From Solibaculum_A intestinale (GTDB taxonomy: Bacteria > Bacillota > Clostridia > Oscillospirales > Acutalibacteraceae): a stretch of 64,000 bases of DNA. The translations under genes were made by a program, and so were the position numbers. Below the pieces are notes generated by a model that searched no databases, was not told the origin of the DNA, and saw only the letters and a program-made list of their open reading frames with translations. How positions within the stretch are numbered: position 1 is the stretch's first letter; every line of letters starts with the position of its first letter. Positions 8,152-16,469 of the stretch are shown here, piece by piece. The DNA is taken from positions 1 to 64,000 of the forward strand of contig NZ_JBBMFD010000009.1 of assembly GCF_040096205.1 (NCBI RefSeq), given 5' to 3'.

Positions 8152-9549
8152 TCATTGGGTTTGCGCTTCACCGTCGATGTTTTCCAGCTCTCCTTGGGGA
8201 TCGGCCGCGATTTTCCATTTTTCCATGTAAGAGCGCCGGCTGCGTACCTGTGCCTCCACTTCCTTGAGGTCGTTTACCCGTTCGGTTTCCTCGTCGTCGG
8301 GCAGGGGATACCCATGCTCGATGTGCAGTTCCCATTCAATGGGAGGAAAGGAGGCGATTCCCGTCTCCCTAGCCAGGTGAAACACACCGTAGGCCATCCA
8401 GCGCAGAGCCGCTTCCCATGCCGTCCATTTCTCCTCGCACCGGCATAACAGCTCCCAGTACATGGCGCGGATGGATTGGCCCGAACTCAGCGTCCCCTTT
8501 AACTGTTCGGTGGAAAGGTCAGGCACCGACAGCAGCTCGTACATGTCCGACTTGATGCGGCACAGTGTGTGCTCAATCCGGTCGTCGTATCCGAACTTGG
8601 GCTCCAGCATCTCCATAGACGCCTGTTTTCCGTCCATCATGGTCGGATCGGTCTGCAAATCGATCAGCGCACCCGGCGCGATCACCAGTTTGTCCAAAGA
8701 GGAAACGCTCGCGTCGGTGGCCACCCGCTGGGGAAAGAGGTTAAACCGCAGCGCGTCAATGTCGTCGGAGGTCAGGCGGTTGTAGGCGTTTTGGTTCTCG
8801 ATTAACTCCGCCACATCGCTTTCTCCGCTCAAATCTCCGCACAGCCCGTCGTTTAATATCACATACGCCGGTATGAAGGTAAGCCCCGTATCGAAGTTTT
8901 CATACCGGCTTTCCAAAAGCCGTCCGTCCCCGTCATACACCCCTTCGTCCAGGAAGCAGCGTCCTTCTACCATCTCAAACTTCTGCTTCCAAATCCGCTG
9001 CTTGCGGTGAGGAACCTCTGTGTTAAGCTGGTAAAAGAAAATGATTTTTTTAAGCCGGTCCGCGTCGTCCTCTCTGGGCTCGAACAGAAACTCCAAGGAC
9101 GGGCGAAACCCGATGGAAATGTCCTCCTCATCGGTGCACAGCCGCAGCGCCACCCGTTTTCCGATAAAGCAATCTCTGGCCGCCCGAACCAGTCGGTCGC
9201 CGAAGTGGTTATTTCGCAGCAGGCGGTTTAAAAACAGGGTCATTTCCCGTGCAATCCCGTCGTCCTCCTGGCGAATGGCGCGCACGGAAAGCTCCGGCGT
9301 GCGTCCGAAGAGAAAGCGGGCCTCGGCCTTGATGAGCTTTTTGATAAAGTTGGTGCGTTTTACGGTGGGCAGATAATCCAGCTGCCCGTTTTTCGGCCAT
9401 AGCTGCCCCTTGCCCTCGTAAAAGTCGTACAGCCGGATGATCTCGCCGAATTCCTCCAGTACCCGGCTTCCATAAAGGCCGCCGAGCTCCTCGTAGAAAG
9501 CGGTCGCGTTCAAATCGAAACCTCCCTTTGCCGGGAATCCCCGGCTCAT
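8152..9549 (-). CDS. Portal protein (prophage)
   Basis: Predicted portal protein, 465 aa, of the SPP1 gp6-like family: a ring at one capsid vertex through which DNA is packaged. Length, gene order and internal features fit: an N-terminal clip/wing region, ENQNAYNRLTSDDIDALRFN near residues 250-270 (the family's conserved central region), PDLSTEQLKGTLSSGQSIRA near 345, and an acidic C terminus. It overlaps the large terminase gene by four bases (ATGA), showing translational coupling, and ends 14 bases before the scaffold ATG. Confidence 0.8.
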   Translation of the reverse strand: MSRGFPAKGGFDLNATAFYEELGGLYGSRVLEEFGEIIRLYDFYEGKGQLWPKNGQLDYLPTVKRTNFIKKLIKAEARFLFGRTPELSVRAIRQEDDGIAREMTLFLNRLLRNNHFGDRLVRAARDCFIGKRVALRLCTDEEDISIGFRPSLEFLFEPREDDADRLKKIIFFYQLNTEVPHRKQRIWKQKFEMVEGRCFLDEGVYDGDGRLLESRYENFDTGLTFIPAYVILNDGLCGDLSGESDVAELIENQNAYNRLTSDDIDALRFNLFPQRVATDASVSSLDKLVIAPGALIDLQTDPTMMDGKQASMEMLEPKFGYDDRIEHTLCRIKSDMYELLSVPDLSTEQLKGTLSSGQSIRAMYWELLCRCEEKWTAWEAALRWMAYGVFHLARETGIASFPPIEWELHIEHGYPLPDDEETERVNDLKEVEAQVRSRRSYMEKWKIAADPQGELENIDGEAQTQ

Positions 9550-10754
9550 TGTTTGTTTTTGCCCGAGTAGCTTTCCCGCCGCCTGCTCTGCATGCGCAGA
9601 TCCGTCAGAATACCGTAGCGCAGCATGTCCATGCAGTGGTCGTTTTCTTTCACCGGCACGTCCCGGTTACTGCTTTCGTTCCAGCAGTAGCAGTCGAATT
9701 CCCGCAGCGTATGTACGCAGCCCGGGTCGACGGTCAGCCGTCCTTCACTCAGAAGGGCGCTTACCTGCCGGATCCCCTCGAGCACCGCATTTTTTCCTGG
9801 GATTACCTGCCAGCCGGATTTGCGCAGCAGCGCAATCAGCGAAGAAGCGGAAGGATCGATCACCACACAGCGCGCTTCGTTTTGGGCGAAAGCCAGCAGG
9901 TCGCTTGCGTATTCCTCGTCGGTTTTCTGCTCCTGCACCCTTCCGTCGTGGTAATATTCCCGCGCCAAATGATAGTGCCCCTCCTCCTCAGTCAGCAGGC
10001 CGAACACACAGGGATTGTGAACCCCGTAATCGCAGGAAAGAAACGTTCGGGCCTTTGGCCCCGGCACGCGCACGCAGACATGCGCCTCCCGTTCGAACCG
10101 ATCGTATACCGCCCCCTGGGCCGCGCACCACTCTCCGTCCACAAACCTCCGCTTCCACATGCCGGTATATTCCAGCTTAAGCGCCGCCTTGTAGCTTTCC
10201 GGCAGATTTGGATTGTCCGCCAAGGAGAAATGCCAGCGCAGCAGATTGAGCTGCGGCTTTTGCAGATAATCGGTGTAAAGCCAGTGGCGGCTGCTGTCGG
10301 GATTTGTGGTGCCGTAGAACCGGGCGCCCTCTATAGACAAACGCGACAAAAGCATCTGGAAAAAGGACCGGGGCCAAAGGGTCAGCTCATCGCCGTAGGC
10401 TCCCGCCAGGGTCATTCCCCGCAGTTTCCCCTCTGCCCGTGCATCGGATGCGCCCGCCAGATAAACTTTGCGCCCGAAGAGAACGGCCTCTCTGGCAGAC
10501 AGGCGCACTTTAAAATCCCGTTCCCCCAGCATGTCGGACAAGGTGTCCAAAATGTTCCGCTTGAGGGTGGTCACCGTTTTTCCCGCCATCAGAAGCGGGC
10601 CGGGCGGTGCCTGGGTGACAAAATAGAGCCACGCGAGTAAGGAAGAAACCGTTTTTCCGGACCGGACCGCGCCGTCCCAGATATTCAGGCGCGCATCGCT
10701 TAAGGCAATGGAGCGCACGGCGTAATCGCTGAATTGGCCCCATTGGAAGCTCAT
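9546..10754 (-). CDS. terL: Terminase large subunit (prophage)
   Basis: ATP-driven DNA-packaging motor and headful nuclease, 402 aa, PBSX/phage terminase large subunit type. The ATPase domain shows a Walker A GAVRSGKT (about 28-35) and a Walker B-type segment AGAYGDEL with D122/E123. The C-terminal RNase H-like nuclease begins with FLSCDYGVHNPCVFGL, where D242 would be the first metal ligand, and a further acidic site VVIDPSASS follows. It abuts the small subunit gene with no gap and overlaps the portal by ATGA. Complete, with no frameshift. Confidence 0.9.
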   Translation of the reverse strand: MSFQWGQFSDYAVRSIALSDARLNIWDGAVRSGKTVSSLLAWLYFVTQAPPGPLLMAGKTVTTLKRNILDTLSDMLGERDFKVRLSAREAVLFGRKVYLAGASDARAEGKLRGMTLAGAYGDELTLWPRSFFQMLLSRLSIEGARFYGTTNPDSSRHWLYTDYLQKPQLNLLRWHFSLADNPNLPESYKAALKLEYTGMWKRRFVDGEWCAAQGAVYDRFEREAHVCVRVPGPKARTFLSCDYGVHNPCVFGLLTEEEGHYHLAREYYHDGRVQEQKTDEEYASDLLAFAQNEARCVVIDPSASSLIALLRKSGWQVIPGKNAVLEGIRQVSALLSEGRLTVDPGCVHTLREFDCYCWNESSNRDVPVKENDHCMDMLRYGILTDLRMQSRRRESYSGKNKQ

Positions 10755-11165
10755 TTAAGAAAGCCTCCTGGCCAGCGCGCCGATGGCCTCGGAAATCGCC
10801 TTTGCACCGTCTTCCTGCATTGCCAGGGAATCCTGACATCCTTTTTGGATGCGTTCGAGCGCGCAGGCCAGCTCGTAGATGTTGCGAGGGGAGATTTGCT
10901 GTGCCCATTCGCTATTTGCGTCCGTAATGGATTCCAGCGCTTCCAGAAGATTGTTCCAGGCGTTTTGCAGCTGGAGCGGTCCATTTGGACGTGCCGCATT
11001 ATGGGGTTTTCGTCCCCGCTTGCTTTTTACAAAACCGGGACGGCGTTTTGCCTCCCGCAGGAGGCTCGGATAGCTGATGGATTTCTCCTCAGCAAAAGCG
11101 CGCAGACTTCGATAACCGCCCTTGACGTAATCCGCCTCCAGGCTGTTCCAGTCGTATTGTGCCAT
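10755..11165 (-). CDS. terS: Terminase small subunit (prophage)
   Basis: DNA-recognition subunit of the packaging terminase, 136 aa. The N terminus (WNSLEADYVKGGYRSLRAFA then EKSISYPSLLREAKRR) is a helix-turn-helix typical of PBSX-type small terminases; the rest is helical and would oligomerise. The ATG at 11165 follows GGAGGTGA with good spacing, so the upstream frame extension to 11330 is rejected; that extension also runs through the promoter. First gene of the operon, expressed from the LexA-box promoter at 11298-11337. Confidence 0.75.
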   Translation of the reverse strand: MAQYDWNSLEADYVKGGYRSLRAFAEEKSISYPSLLREAKRRPGFVKSKRGRKPHNAARPNGPLQLQNAWNNLLEALESITDANSEWAQQISPRNIYELACALERIQKGCQDSLAMQEDGAKAISEAIGALARRLS

Positions 11166-11297
11166 GCATTCACCTCCCATGCCGTTTGGCAAACATCTCC
11201 CCGCCGAAGAAGCGGCGGGGAAGGACGCGGGCGGCAGTTTCGCGTGGTGTGGAAACGAAAAGAAGGGTGAGCCAACCTGACGAGCCGCCGCCGTTGC

Positions 11298-11337
11298 CGA
11301 ACTTATGTTTGCGAATTGATTATAGCACATACGTTCG
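11298..11337 (-). promoter_or_regulatory. Phage operon promoter with two LexA/DinR-like boxes
   Basis: On the minus strand a perfect -10 TATAAT lies at 11324-11319, placing the start about 150 bases before terS. Two sequences match the Gram-positive LexA (DinR) consensus CGAAC-N4-GTTC-type with one mismatch each: CGAACTTATGTTTG at 11298-11311 and, read on the minus strand, CGAACGTATGTGCT at 11337-11324. They flank the -10 with centres 26 bases apart, so bound LexA would block the promoter. The -35 is weak. The rest of the 11171-11507 interval shows a GC-rich hairpin near 11199-11222 and the yjbQ promoter, no gene. Confidence 0.6.
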
Positions 11338-11401
11338 CATTAAGCGTGCAAAGAGTGTGCAGCATTTGCCCGTAAAACCCCGTGCTCTTTGCCTCAATTC
11401 G

Positions 11402-11410
11402 TGGTATACT
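11402..11410 (+). promoter_or_regulatory. Candidate yjbQ promoter (extended -10)
   Basis: TGG followed by TATACT (11405-11410) forms an extended -10 about 97 bases before the yjbQ ATG. The -35 region is poor, which an extended -10 can tolerate. Assignment is by position and motif only. Confidence 0.4.
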
Positions 11411-11507
11411 ATGCCTATCTTCCGCAGCTCTCTCGGTACGTTGTACGAGTAGCCCCTGCGGTAAAACGAGGAGCGCCCGATTCGAAACAGAAAGGAATGG
11501 TACCTGT

Positions 11508-11924
11508 ATGAAATCCTATCGAAAAGAATTGTTTTTTCGCATTCCCAGCCGCCGCGCGTTTGTCAATATCACGCCCCAGGTGGAGCAGTGCCTGCAGGAA
11601 AGCGGCATTAAGGAAGGCCTTCTTTTGTGCAACGCCATGAACATCACCGCCAGCGTGTTCATCAACGACGATGAATCCGGCCTCCATGCGGACTTCGAGC
11701 GTTTTCTGGAACGCCTGGCGCCTGAAAAGCCCTACGATCAGTACCGGCACAACGGCTATGAAGACAACGCAGATGCGCACATCAAACGCACCATTATGGG
11801 ACGGGAAGTGGTGGTGGCCGTCACCAATGGTCGTCTGGACTTTGGAACCTGGGAGCAGATTTTTTACGGCGAGTTTGACGGAAAGCGGGAAAAACGGGTG
11901 TTAGTGAAAATCATCGGAGAATGA
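11508..11924 (+). CDS. yjbQ: YjbQ/UPF0047 family protein
   Basis: A 138-aa protein of the UPF0047 (YjbQ) family, a small trimeric enzyme fold; some members have weak thiamin-phosphate synthase activity, but the physiological role is unsettled. Supporting features are the N-terminal RRAFVNITPQVEQCL, the motif ASVFINDDESGLHADFERFL and DNADAHIKRTIMGREVVVAV, with the conserved histidines in the last two. The ATG at 11508 follows AAAGGAATGG; a longer frame upstream reads through the promoter and is rejected. First host gene to the right of the phage operon. Confidence 0.85.
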   Translation: MKSYRKELFFRIPSRRAFVNITPQVEQCLQESGIKEGLLLCNAMNITASVFINDDESGLHADFERFLERLAPEKPYDQYRHNGYEDNADAHIKRTIMGREVVVAVTNGRLDFGTWEQIFYGEFDGKREKRVLVKIIGE

Positions 11925-11989
11925 TGGGCCGCAGGAAATAAACCGCTTACGGTTCCTTCATAAATATTTCATCACTTGGCCCGGATGCT

Positions 11990-11998
11990 TGTTATAAT
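11990..11998 (+). promoter_or_regulatory. Extended -10 promoter of the two-component operon
   Basis: TGT-TATAAT (TATAAT at 11993-11998) makes an extended -10 upstream of the response regulator ATG at 12081. No clear -35 is present. The transcript would include about 75 bases of leader. Confidence 0.5.
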
Positions 11999-12080
11999 GG
12001 TCTTATGGACAATTGATTCCGCAAGACCATAGAAATGCGGCGGGCATAGAGGCAAGAGGTGCAAAAGGGAGGATAATTTC

Positions 12081-12773
12081 ATGGCGAATACGAAAATTTT
12101 AATTGTGGACGACGATACCAATATCTGCGAGCTTCTGCGGCTGTACGTGGAAAAGGAAGGCTACGACGTGGCGCTGGCGTACGATGGCGGAAAGGCGCTG
12201 GAGGCGTTTGAGAAGGAGCAGCCTGACTTGGTGCTGCTGGACATCATGCTTCCTGTGCTTGACGGCTGGCAGGTCTGCCGGGAAATCCGAAAGAAGGCGT
12301 CGACCCCCATCATCATGCTCACCGCCAAAGGGGAAACCTTTGATAAGATCCTGGGCCTGGAATTGGGGGCGGACGACTATGTGGTCAAGCCCTTTGAAGC
12401 AAAGGAAGTGGTGGCCCGCATCAAGGCCGTGCTGCGCCGCGCCGCGCCCGCGGAAACCGCCAGCGACAGCAAGGAGGTCCATTTCGACAAGCTTTCCATC
12501 AACATGACCAATTACGAGCTGAAGGTGGACGGCAAGCAGATTGACGTTCCGCCCAAGGAAATGGAACTGATCTATCATCTGGCCAGCAACCCCAACCGGG
12601 TCTATACCCGCGACCAGCTTCTCGACGAGGTGTGGGGATTTGACTACTATGGCGACTCCAGGACGGTGGACGTACACGTCAAGCGCCTGCGCGAGAAGTT
12701 GGAAGGCGTGTCGGACAAATGGAGTCTGAAAACCGTCTGGGGCGTCGGATATAAATTCGAGGTCCGCGAATAA
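12081..12773 (+). CDS. OmpR/PhoB-type response regulator
   Basis: DNA-binding response regulator, 230 aa. The receiver domain (about 3-118) has the acidic pair D10-D11, phospho-acceptor D54 in LLDIMLP, T81 in MLTAK and K103 in VVKPF, so it is a complete phosphorylation site. The C-terminal winged helix (about 130-228) shows the OmpR pattern SRTVDVHVKRLREKL and TVWGVGYKF. It would bind direct repeats when phosphorylated by the kinase encoded immediately downstream, whose ATG overlaps this stop by one base (TAATG). GGAGG precedes the start. The target genes are unknown; the htrA gene downstream of the kinase is a plausible target because envelope-stress proteases are often controlled this way. 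Confidence 0.92.
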   Translation: MANTKILIVDDDTNICELLRLYVEKEGYDVALAYDGGKALEAFEKEQPDLVLLDIMLPVLDGWQVCREIRKKASTPIIMLTAKGETFDKILGLELGADDYVVKPFEAKEVVARIKAVLRRAAPAETASDSKEVHFDKLSINMTNYELKVDGKQIDVPPKEMELIYHLASNPNRVYTRDQLLDEVWGFDYYGDSRTVDVHVKRLREKLEGVSDKWSLKTVWGVGYKFEVRE

Positions 12774-14335
12774 TGCGAAAGAGTATTTTTGTCCGGTATT
12801 TCACCGTCATCACCTCCATCATCCTGATTTGCCTGACCATTCTAGGCACTCTGCTCATTTCCTTTGCCGCGCAGTACTGGGTTAACGACAAGCAGGAGAT
12901 GCTCACCCGCAACGCCAAAGACATGGCGGATATCCTGGGGGAGCTGGCGCTGAAAAACCAGGCTCAGATTCAATGGAATCCCCAGACGAAGCGGTATTCT
13001 CTATTTTTTGAGGAGGGCTTCATTCCCGAATCCATGAATGCCGCCATTCTTGTGATGGCCTCCGCCTCCAATTCGGATGTGCGCATCATCAGCCCGGCAG
13101 GGCAGGTTCTCCTGTTTGCCACCGCAAACGACAAAATGGACCCGGATGAGATGCTTTATAAAGCAATTCCCGCCGACGTGGCTCAGAAGTCCCTTGCCGG
13201 TTCCTCCTACACCGTGGGTCGCCTAGGGGACAACTATACGGAGACCTACTATACCGCCGGAGAACCCATCAAAGCCGGGGAAGTGGGAGTCATCGGGGCA
13301 GTGCTTCTATCCACCCCCACCGGAGACCTGTCCGGTTACATTGGAGATAACCTGCGCATGTTCCTGCTGGCCGCTGTGCTGGTGTTGATTCTTTCCTTCC
13401 TTGCCACCTATGCGCTCACCTATCAGATGGCAAAGCCGCTGCGCCAGATGGTGCAGGCCGCACGCAAGTTCGGGGAAGGGGACTTTTCCGCGAAAATCCC
13501 CGTCAACAACCAAGATGAGGTCGCGGAGCTGGCCGTCGCGCTCAACAATATGGCGTCCTCGCTGGCATCGGTGGAGGGAATGCGCCGTTCCTTCGTGGCA
13601 AACGTTTCCCATGAGCTGCGCACTCCTATGACCACCATCGGCGGATTTATCGACGGCATTCTCGACGGAACCATCCCCGAGGAAAAGCAGGAGCAGTACC
13701 TGCGCACCGTTTCCGATGAAATCAAGCGCTTATCCCGCCTGGTTCGTTCCATGCTGGACATCTCCCGTATGGAAGCGGGCGAGCTGAAGATCAATCCTTC
13801 TCTTTTCAGCTTGTCGGATATGGTCATGCGTGTTTTCTTCTCCTGTGAGAAGCTTATCAATGATAAAAACATTGAGGTCCGCGGTCTGGAAGACTTGCCC
13901 GAAATCCATGTGAAGGCGGATCCCGACCGGATTCATCAGATTATCTTTAATTTGGTGGACAATGCCATCAAATTTACCAACCAAGGCGGCTATATCGCCA
14001 TCTCCATCCGGGAAGAAAATGGCTGGGTGTACTTTACCATCCGCAACAGCGGTCAGGGAATCGCCCGGGCCGACCTGGGGAAAATCTTCGAGCGGTTTTA
14101 TAAAACGGACAAATCCCGTGGCCTTGATAAAAAAGGCGTGGGCCTGGGGCTGTTCATCGTGCGTATGCTTATGCAGCTGCATGGAGGGGACATTACCGCC
14201 CGCAGCGTGGAAGGTGAATACGCAGAATTTGAGTTCTGGCTTCCGGCCATAAAGCAAGAGGCGGAAAAACCGGAAAAGCCGGCCAAAATCGAACGCACCG
14301 GCAAAGGGGAAAAGCCTCCGAAGGATGCCCAGTAA
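12773..14335 (+). CDS. Membrane sensor histidine kinase
   Basis: Sensor kinase, 520 aa, partner of the adjacent response regulator. Order of parts: membrane segment about 8-33, an extracellular sensing region about 34-196, membrane segment about 197-219 (LLAAVLVLILSFLATYAL), HAMP linker about 220-272, HisKA dimerisation domain with phospho-accepting H280 in NVSHELRTP, and an HATPase domain with the N box NLVDNAIKFT, G1 GQGI and G2 KGVGLGLF. The last 25 residues after the ATPase domain are a lysine/proline/glutamate-rich tail that is not part of the family core. The one-base overlap with the regulator gene indicates a coupled operon. Confidence 0.92.
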   Translation: MRKSIFVRYFTVITSIILICLTILGTLLISFAAQYWVNDKQEMLTRNAKDMADILGELALKNQAQIQWNPQTKRYSLFFEEGFIPESMNAAILVMASASNSDVRIISPAGQVLLFATANDKMDPDEMLYKAIPADVAQKSLAGSSYTVGRLGDNYTETYYTAGEPIKAGEVGVIGAVLLSTPTGDLSGYIGDNLRMFLLAAVLVLILSFLATYALTYQMAKPLRQMVQAARKFGEGDFSAKIPVNNQDEVAELAVALNNMASSLASVEGMRRSFVANVSHELRTPMTTIGGFIDGILDGTIPEEKQEQYLRTVSDEIKRLSRLVRSMLDISRMEAGELKINPSLFSLSDMVMRVFFSCEKLINDKNIEVRGLEDLPEIHVKADPDRIHQIIFNLVDNAIKFTNQGGYIAISIREENGWVYFTIRNSGQGIARADLGKIFERFYKTDKSRGLDKKGVGLGLFIVRMLMQLHGGDITARSVEGEYAEFEFWLPAIKQEAEKPEKPAKIERTGKGEKPPKDAQ

Positions 14336-14441
14336 ATTTCATTTCGTTGCAAATGCGGCAAAAAACTGGACATAACAATAGTAGCGTTTTTCGCAGGTGC
14401 GTCGTTTCCCTTGTGGGGCGAAATCGGAGAGGAGCAGGTAC

Positions 14442-16223
14442 ATGAAGGACATATACGATGTTTTAAAAGAATTTGAGGAAAAGGAAAAACAGGAAAGCGC
14501 CCGATCGGGGCAGATCAAGGCCGATACCGCGCCGCTGGAAGCGGTGAAGGAAGAGTTGCAGAAGGTGGCTTCCACCGAGCCGGTGAACCCACCGTCCACC
14601 CAGGAGTCGCCCCGCCCGGCGGCACAGATGAACGGGGAAGAATCTTCTCCTCTCCCTTCCTCACAACCTCGAGAAACCGACGACATCCCGGAAGGGTTTG
14701 CCGCGCTCGGGGAAGAGCCGCAGCCGCCGGCTTCTCCTACAGGGCAGCAGACGGAATCTCCCCCTCAGGCTCTGCCGCCCTACGGGCAGCAAACCTCCCC
14801 GCCTTATGGGCCCCCTTCCTATCCGCCTTACGGCCAGGGAGGGCAATACCCGCCTGCCTACCGTGCCCCTGTTTCGGGGCCGCCCCCCTATCCAAATACC
14901 GGAAATCCCTGGCAGCCGGGGACTTCTGGACAGAATCCGCCCCCGCCGCCCTATCCGCCCCGTTCCCCTATGGGCTTTCAACCGGAAGCGCCTGTAAAGA
15001 AGAAAAATAGAACCTTCAAGGTGCTCGCCATCATCGTGTGCTGCATTTTCGGCGCGTCGGTGCTGGGCTTTGGGGGCCTCGGCATCTATAACCTGGTCAC
15101 CGGCAAGGATCCCTTCGCTGGATTTTCCTCCAGCAGCTCGGCTCCCAGCCAGCCGGACAACAACGATAACCACGGCATTCAGGGAGGTACCGCCAGTGCT
15201 CCGCCGTTTCAGATCGGCGATACCCCCGTCACCTCCCAGCCGATTTCCGAGGACGGTATCCTGACTCCCACTCAGATTTATGAAAAGGTTTCCCCCTCCG
15301 TGGTGGCCATCACCGCCATCGTCCCCCAGAGCGGGACCTTTGAGGAAAGCTCCAACAGCTACGGTTCGGGCATCATCATGAATGCAGAAGGCTATATTCT
15401 TACAAACGCCCACGTGCTCGGCAGCGCCAGCAACACCTTCCAAGTAAAACTTGCCAATGGGGAAGAATATATGGCCAGCTTCATCGCTGCCGATACCAAG
15501 ACCGATCTGGGCATCATCCGCATCGACGCGCCGGGTCTTGTCCCCGCCAACTTCGGGGATTCGGACAGCATAGTCATTGGGGACGACGCTTATGCCATCG
15601 GCAACCCGGGCGGACCCAACCTGCAAAGTTCCCTGAGCGTGGGGCATATCTCCGGTATCAACCGTGAGGTCATCGTCAACGGCAATTCCGAAATTCCATA
15701 TATCCAGACCGACGCCGCCATCAATCCCGGCAATTCCGGCGGTGCCTTAATCAATCAGTACGGCCAGGTCATCGGGATCAACACCGTGAAGATTTCCGGC
15801 AGCTCCTATGAAGGCCTCGGCTTCGCCATCCCCATCACCCAGGCCCAACCCTATATTGACCAGCTCCTGGTCAACGGCAGAATTCTGGGCCGGGTTCGCA
15901 TCGGCGCTTCCTTCCAGGTAATCGATGCCGCTCGTGCCGTGGCCAACAATTTGCCCGAAGGCCTCTATGTCTATTCCATCCAGTCGGACAGCGATCTTTT
16001 AAACGCCGGCGTGCAGACCGGGGACGTCATCACGCAGTGCAACGGGCACAAGCTCACGGATGTGTCGGTGTTTAAGCAGCTGATTAAAGACAAACAGCCA
16101 GGCGAACAAGTGGAGCTCACGGTGTTCCGCCGCCGTTCGGGGAATACGCCGGAACGGGAATTTACGGTAAACGTGAAGGTTCTGGAGGACGTGGATACCG
16201 CCTTCCAGATGGCGGCGCCTTAA
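14442..16223 (+). CDS. htrA: HtrA/DegP-like membrane serine protease with proline-rich arm
   Basis: Envelope quality-control protease, 593 aa. Residues 1-190 are cytosolic and low complexity: first acidic/lysine-rich, then a Pro/Tyr/Gly/Gln-rich stretch (PPYGQQ, PSYPPYGQGG). One membrane segment lies at about 193-218. A trypsin-like domain follows with the catalytic triad H324 (TNAHV), D355 (TDLGII) and S432 (GNSGGAL), then one PDZ domain (about 475-580) with GLYVYSIQSDSDLLNAGVQ. The start at 14442 has AGAGGAGCA upstream; a 15-codon extension is rejected. It lies 106 bases after the kinase gene and ends at a strong hairpin. The very long proline-rich arm is unusual compared with textbook HtrA but occurs in clostridial homologues. 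Confidence 0.9.
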   Translation: MKDIYDVLKEFEEKEKQESARSGQIKADTAPLEAVKEELQKVASTEPVNPPSTQESPRPAAQMNGEESSPLPSSQPRETDDIPEGFAALGEEPQPPASPTGQQTESPPQALPPYGQQTSPPYGPPSYPPYGQGGQYPPAYRAPVSGPPPYPNTGNPWQPGTSGQNPPPPPYPPRSPMGFQPEAPVKKKNRTFKVLAIIVCCIFGASVLGFGGLGIYNLVTGKDPFAGFSSSSSAPSQPDNNDNHGIQGGTASAPPFQIGDTPVTSQPISEDGILTPTQIYEKVSPSVVAITAIVPQSGTFEESSNSYGSGIIMNAEGYILTNAHVLGSASNTFQVKLANGEEYMASFIAADTKTDLGIIRIDAPGLVPANFGDSDSIVIGDDAYAIGNPGGPNLQSSLSVGHISGINREVIVNGNSEIPYIQTDAAINPGNSGGALINQYGQVIGINTVKISGSSYEGLGFAIPITQAQPYIDQLLVNGRILGRVRIGASFQVIDAARAVANNLPEGLYVYSIQSDSDLLNAGVQTGDVITQCNGHKLTDVSVFKQLIKDKQPGEQVELTVFRRRSGNTPEREFTVNVKVLEDVDTAFQMAAP

Positions 16224-16230
16224 AAGAGAA

Positions 16231-16260
16231 AGAACGGGAGGGCGAAGGCCCTCCCGTTCT
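16231..16260 (+). terminator. Hairpin after htrA
   Basis: A perfect 13-bp inverted repeat (arms 16231-16243 and 16248-16260, loop GAAG) begins eight bases after the htrA stop. The T-run after it is short (TTG), so it may act as a weak terminator or 3' stabiliser. Confidence 0.6.
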
Positions 16261-16402
16261 TGTGCCGGCGGAAAAGAAATTCCTCTTCTCTAAAATCGAC
16301 AGACGTAGCCCCTTACACTGTGATATGCTAGAGATAGGCCTTGTTTTTTTATGAAGAAAAACCGAGCTGTTGTGATTTCAACATAATATTTGAAATATAT
16401 GA

Positions 16403-16431
16403 TTGTTTTTTCTGTATAATTATGCTATAAT
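16403..16431 (+). promoter_or_regulatory. pfp promoter
   Basis: TTGTTT (16403-16408) and TATAAT (16426-16431) are spaced by 17 bases in an AT-rich stretch, 39 bases before the pfp ATG. A second TATAAT at 16415-16420 has worse -35 spacing. Confidence 0.65.
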
Positions 16432-16469
16432 ATAGCCATTGACTAAGGCAATCGCGGGAGGCGGAACAT

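Noticed and set aside
9528..10640. A 370-codon plus-strand frame opposite the large terminase gene
   Set aside because: Antisense shadow; the terminase on the other strand has Walker A, Walker B and nuclease motifs and overlapping neighbours.
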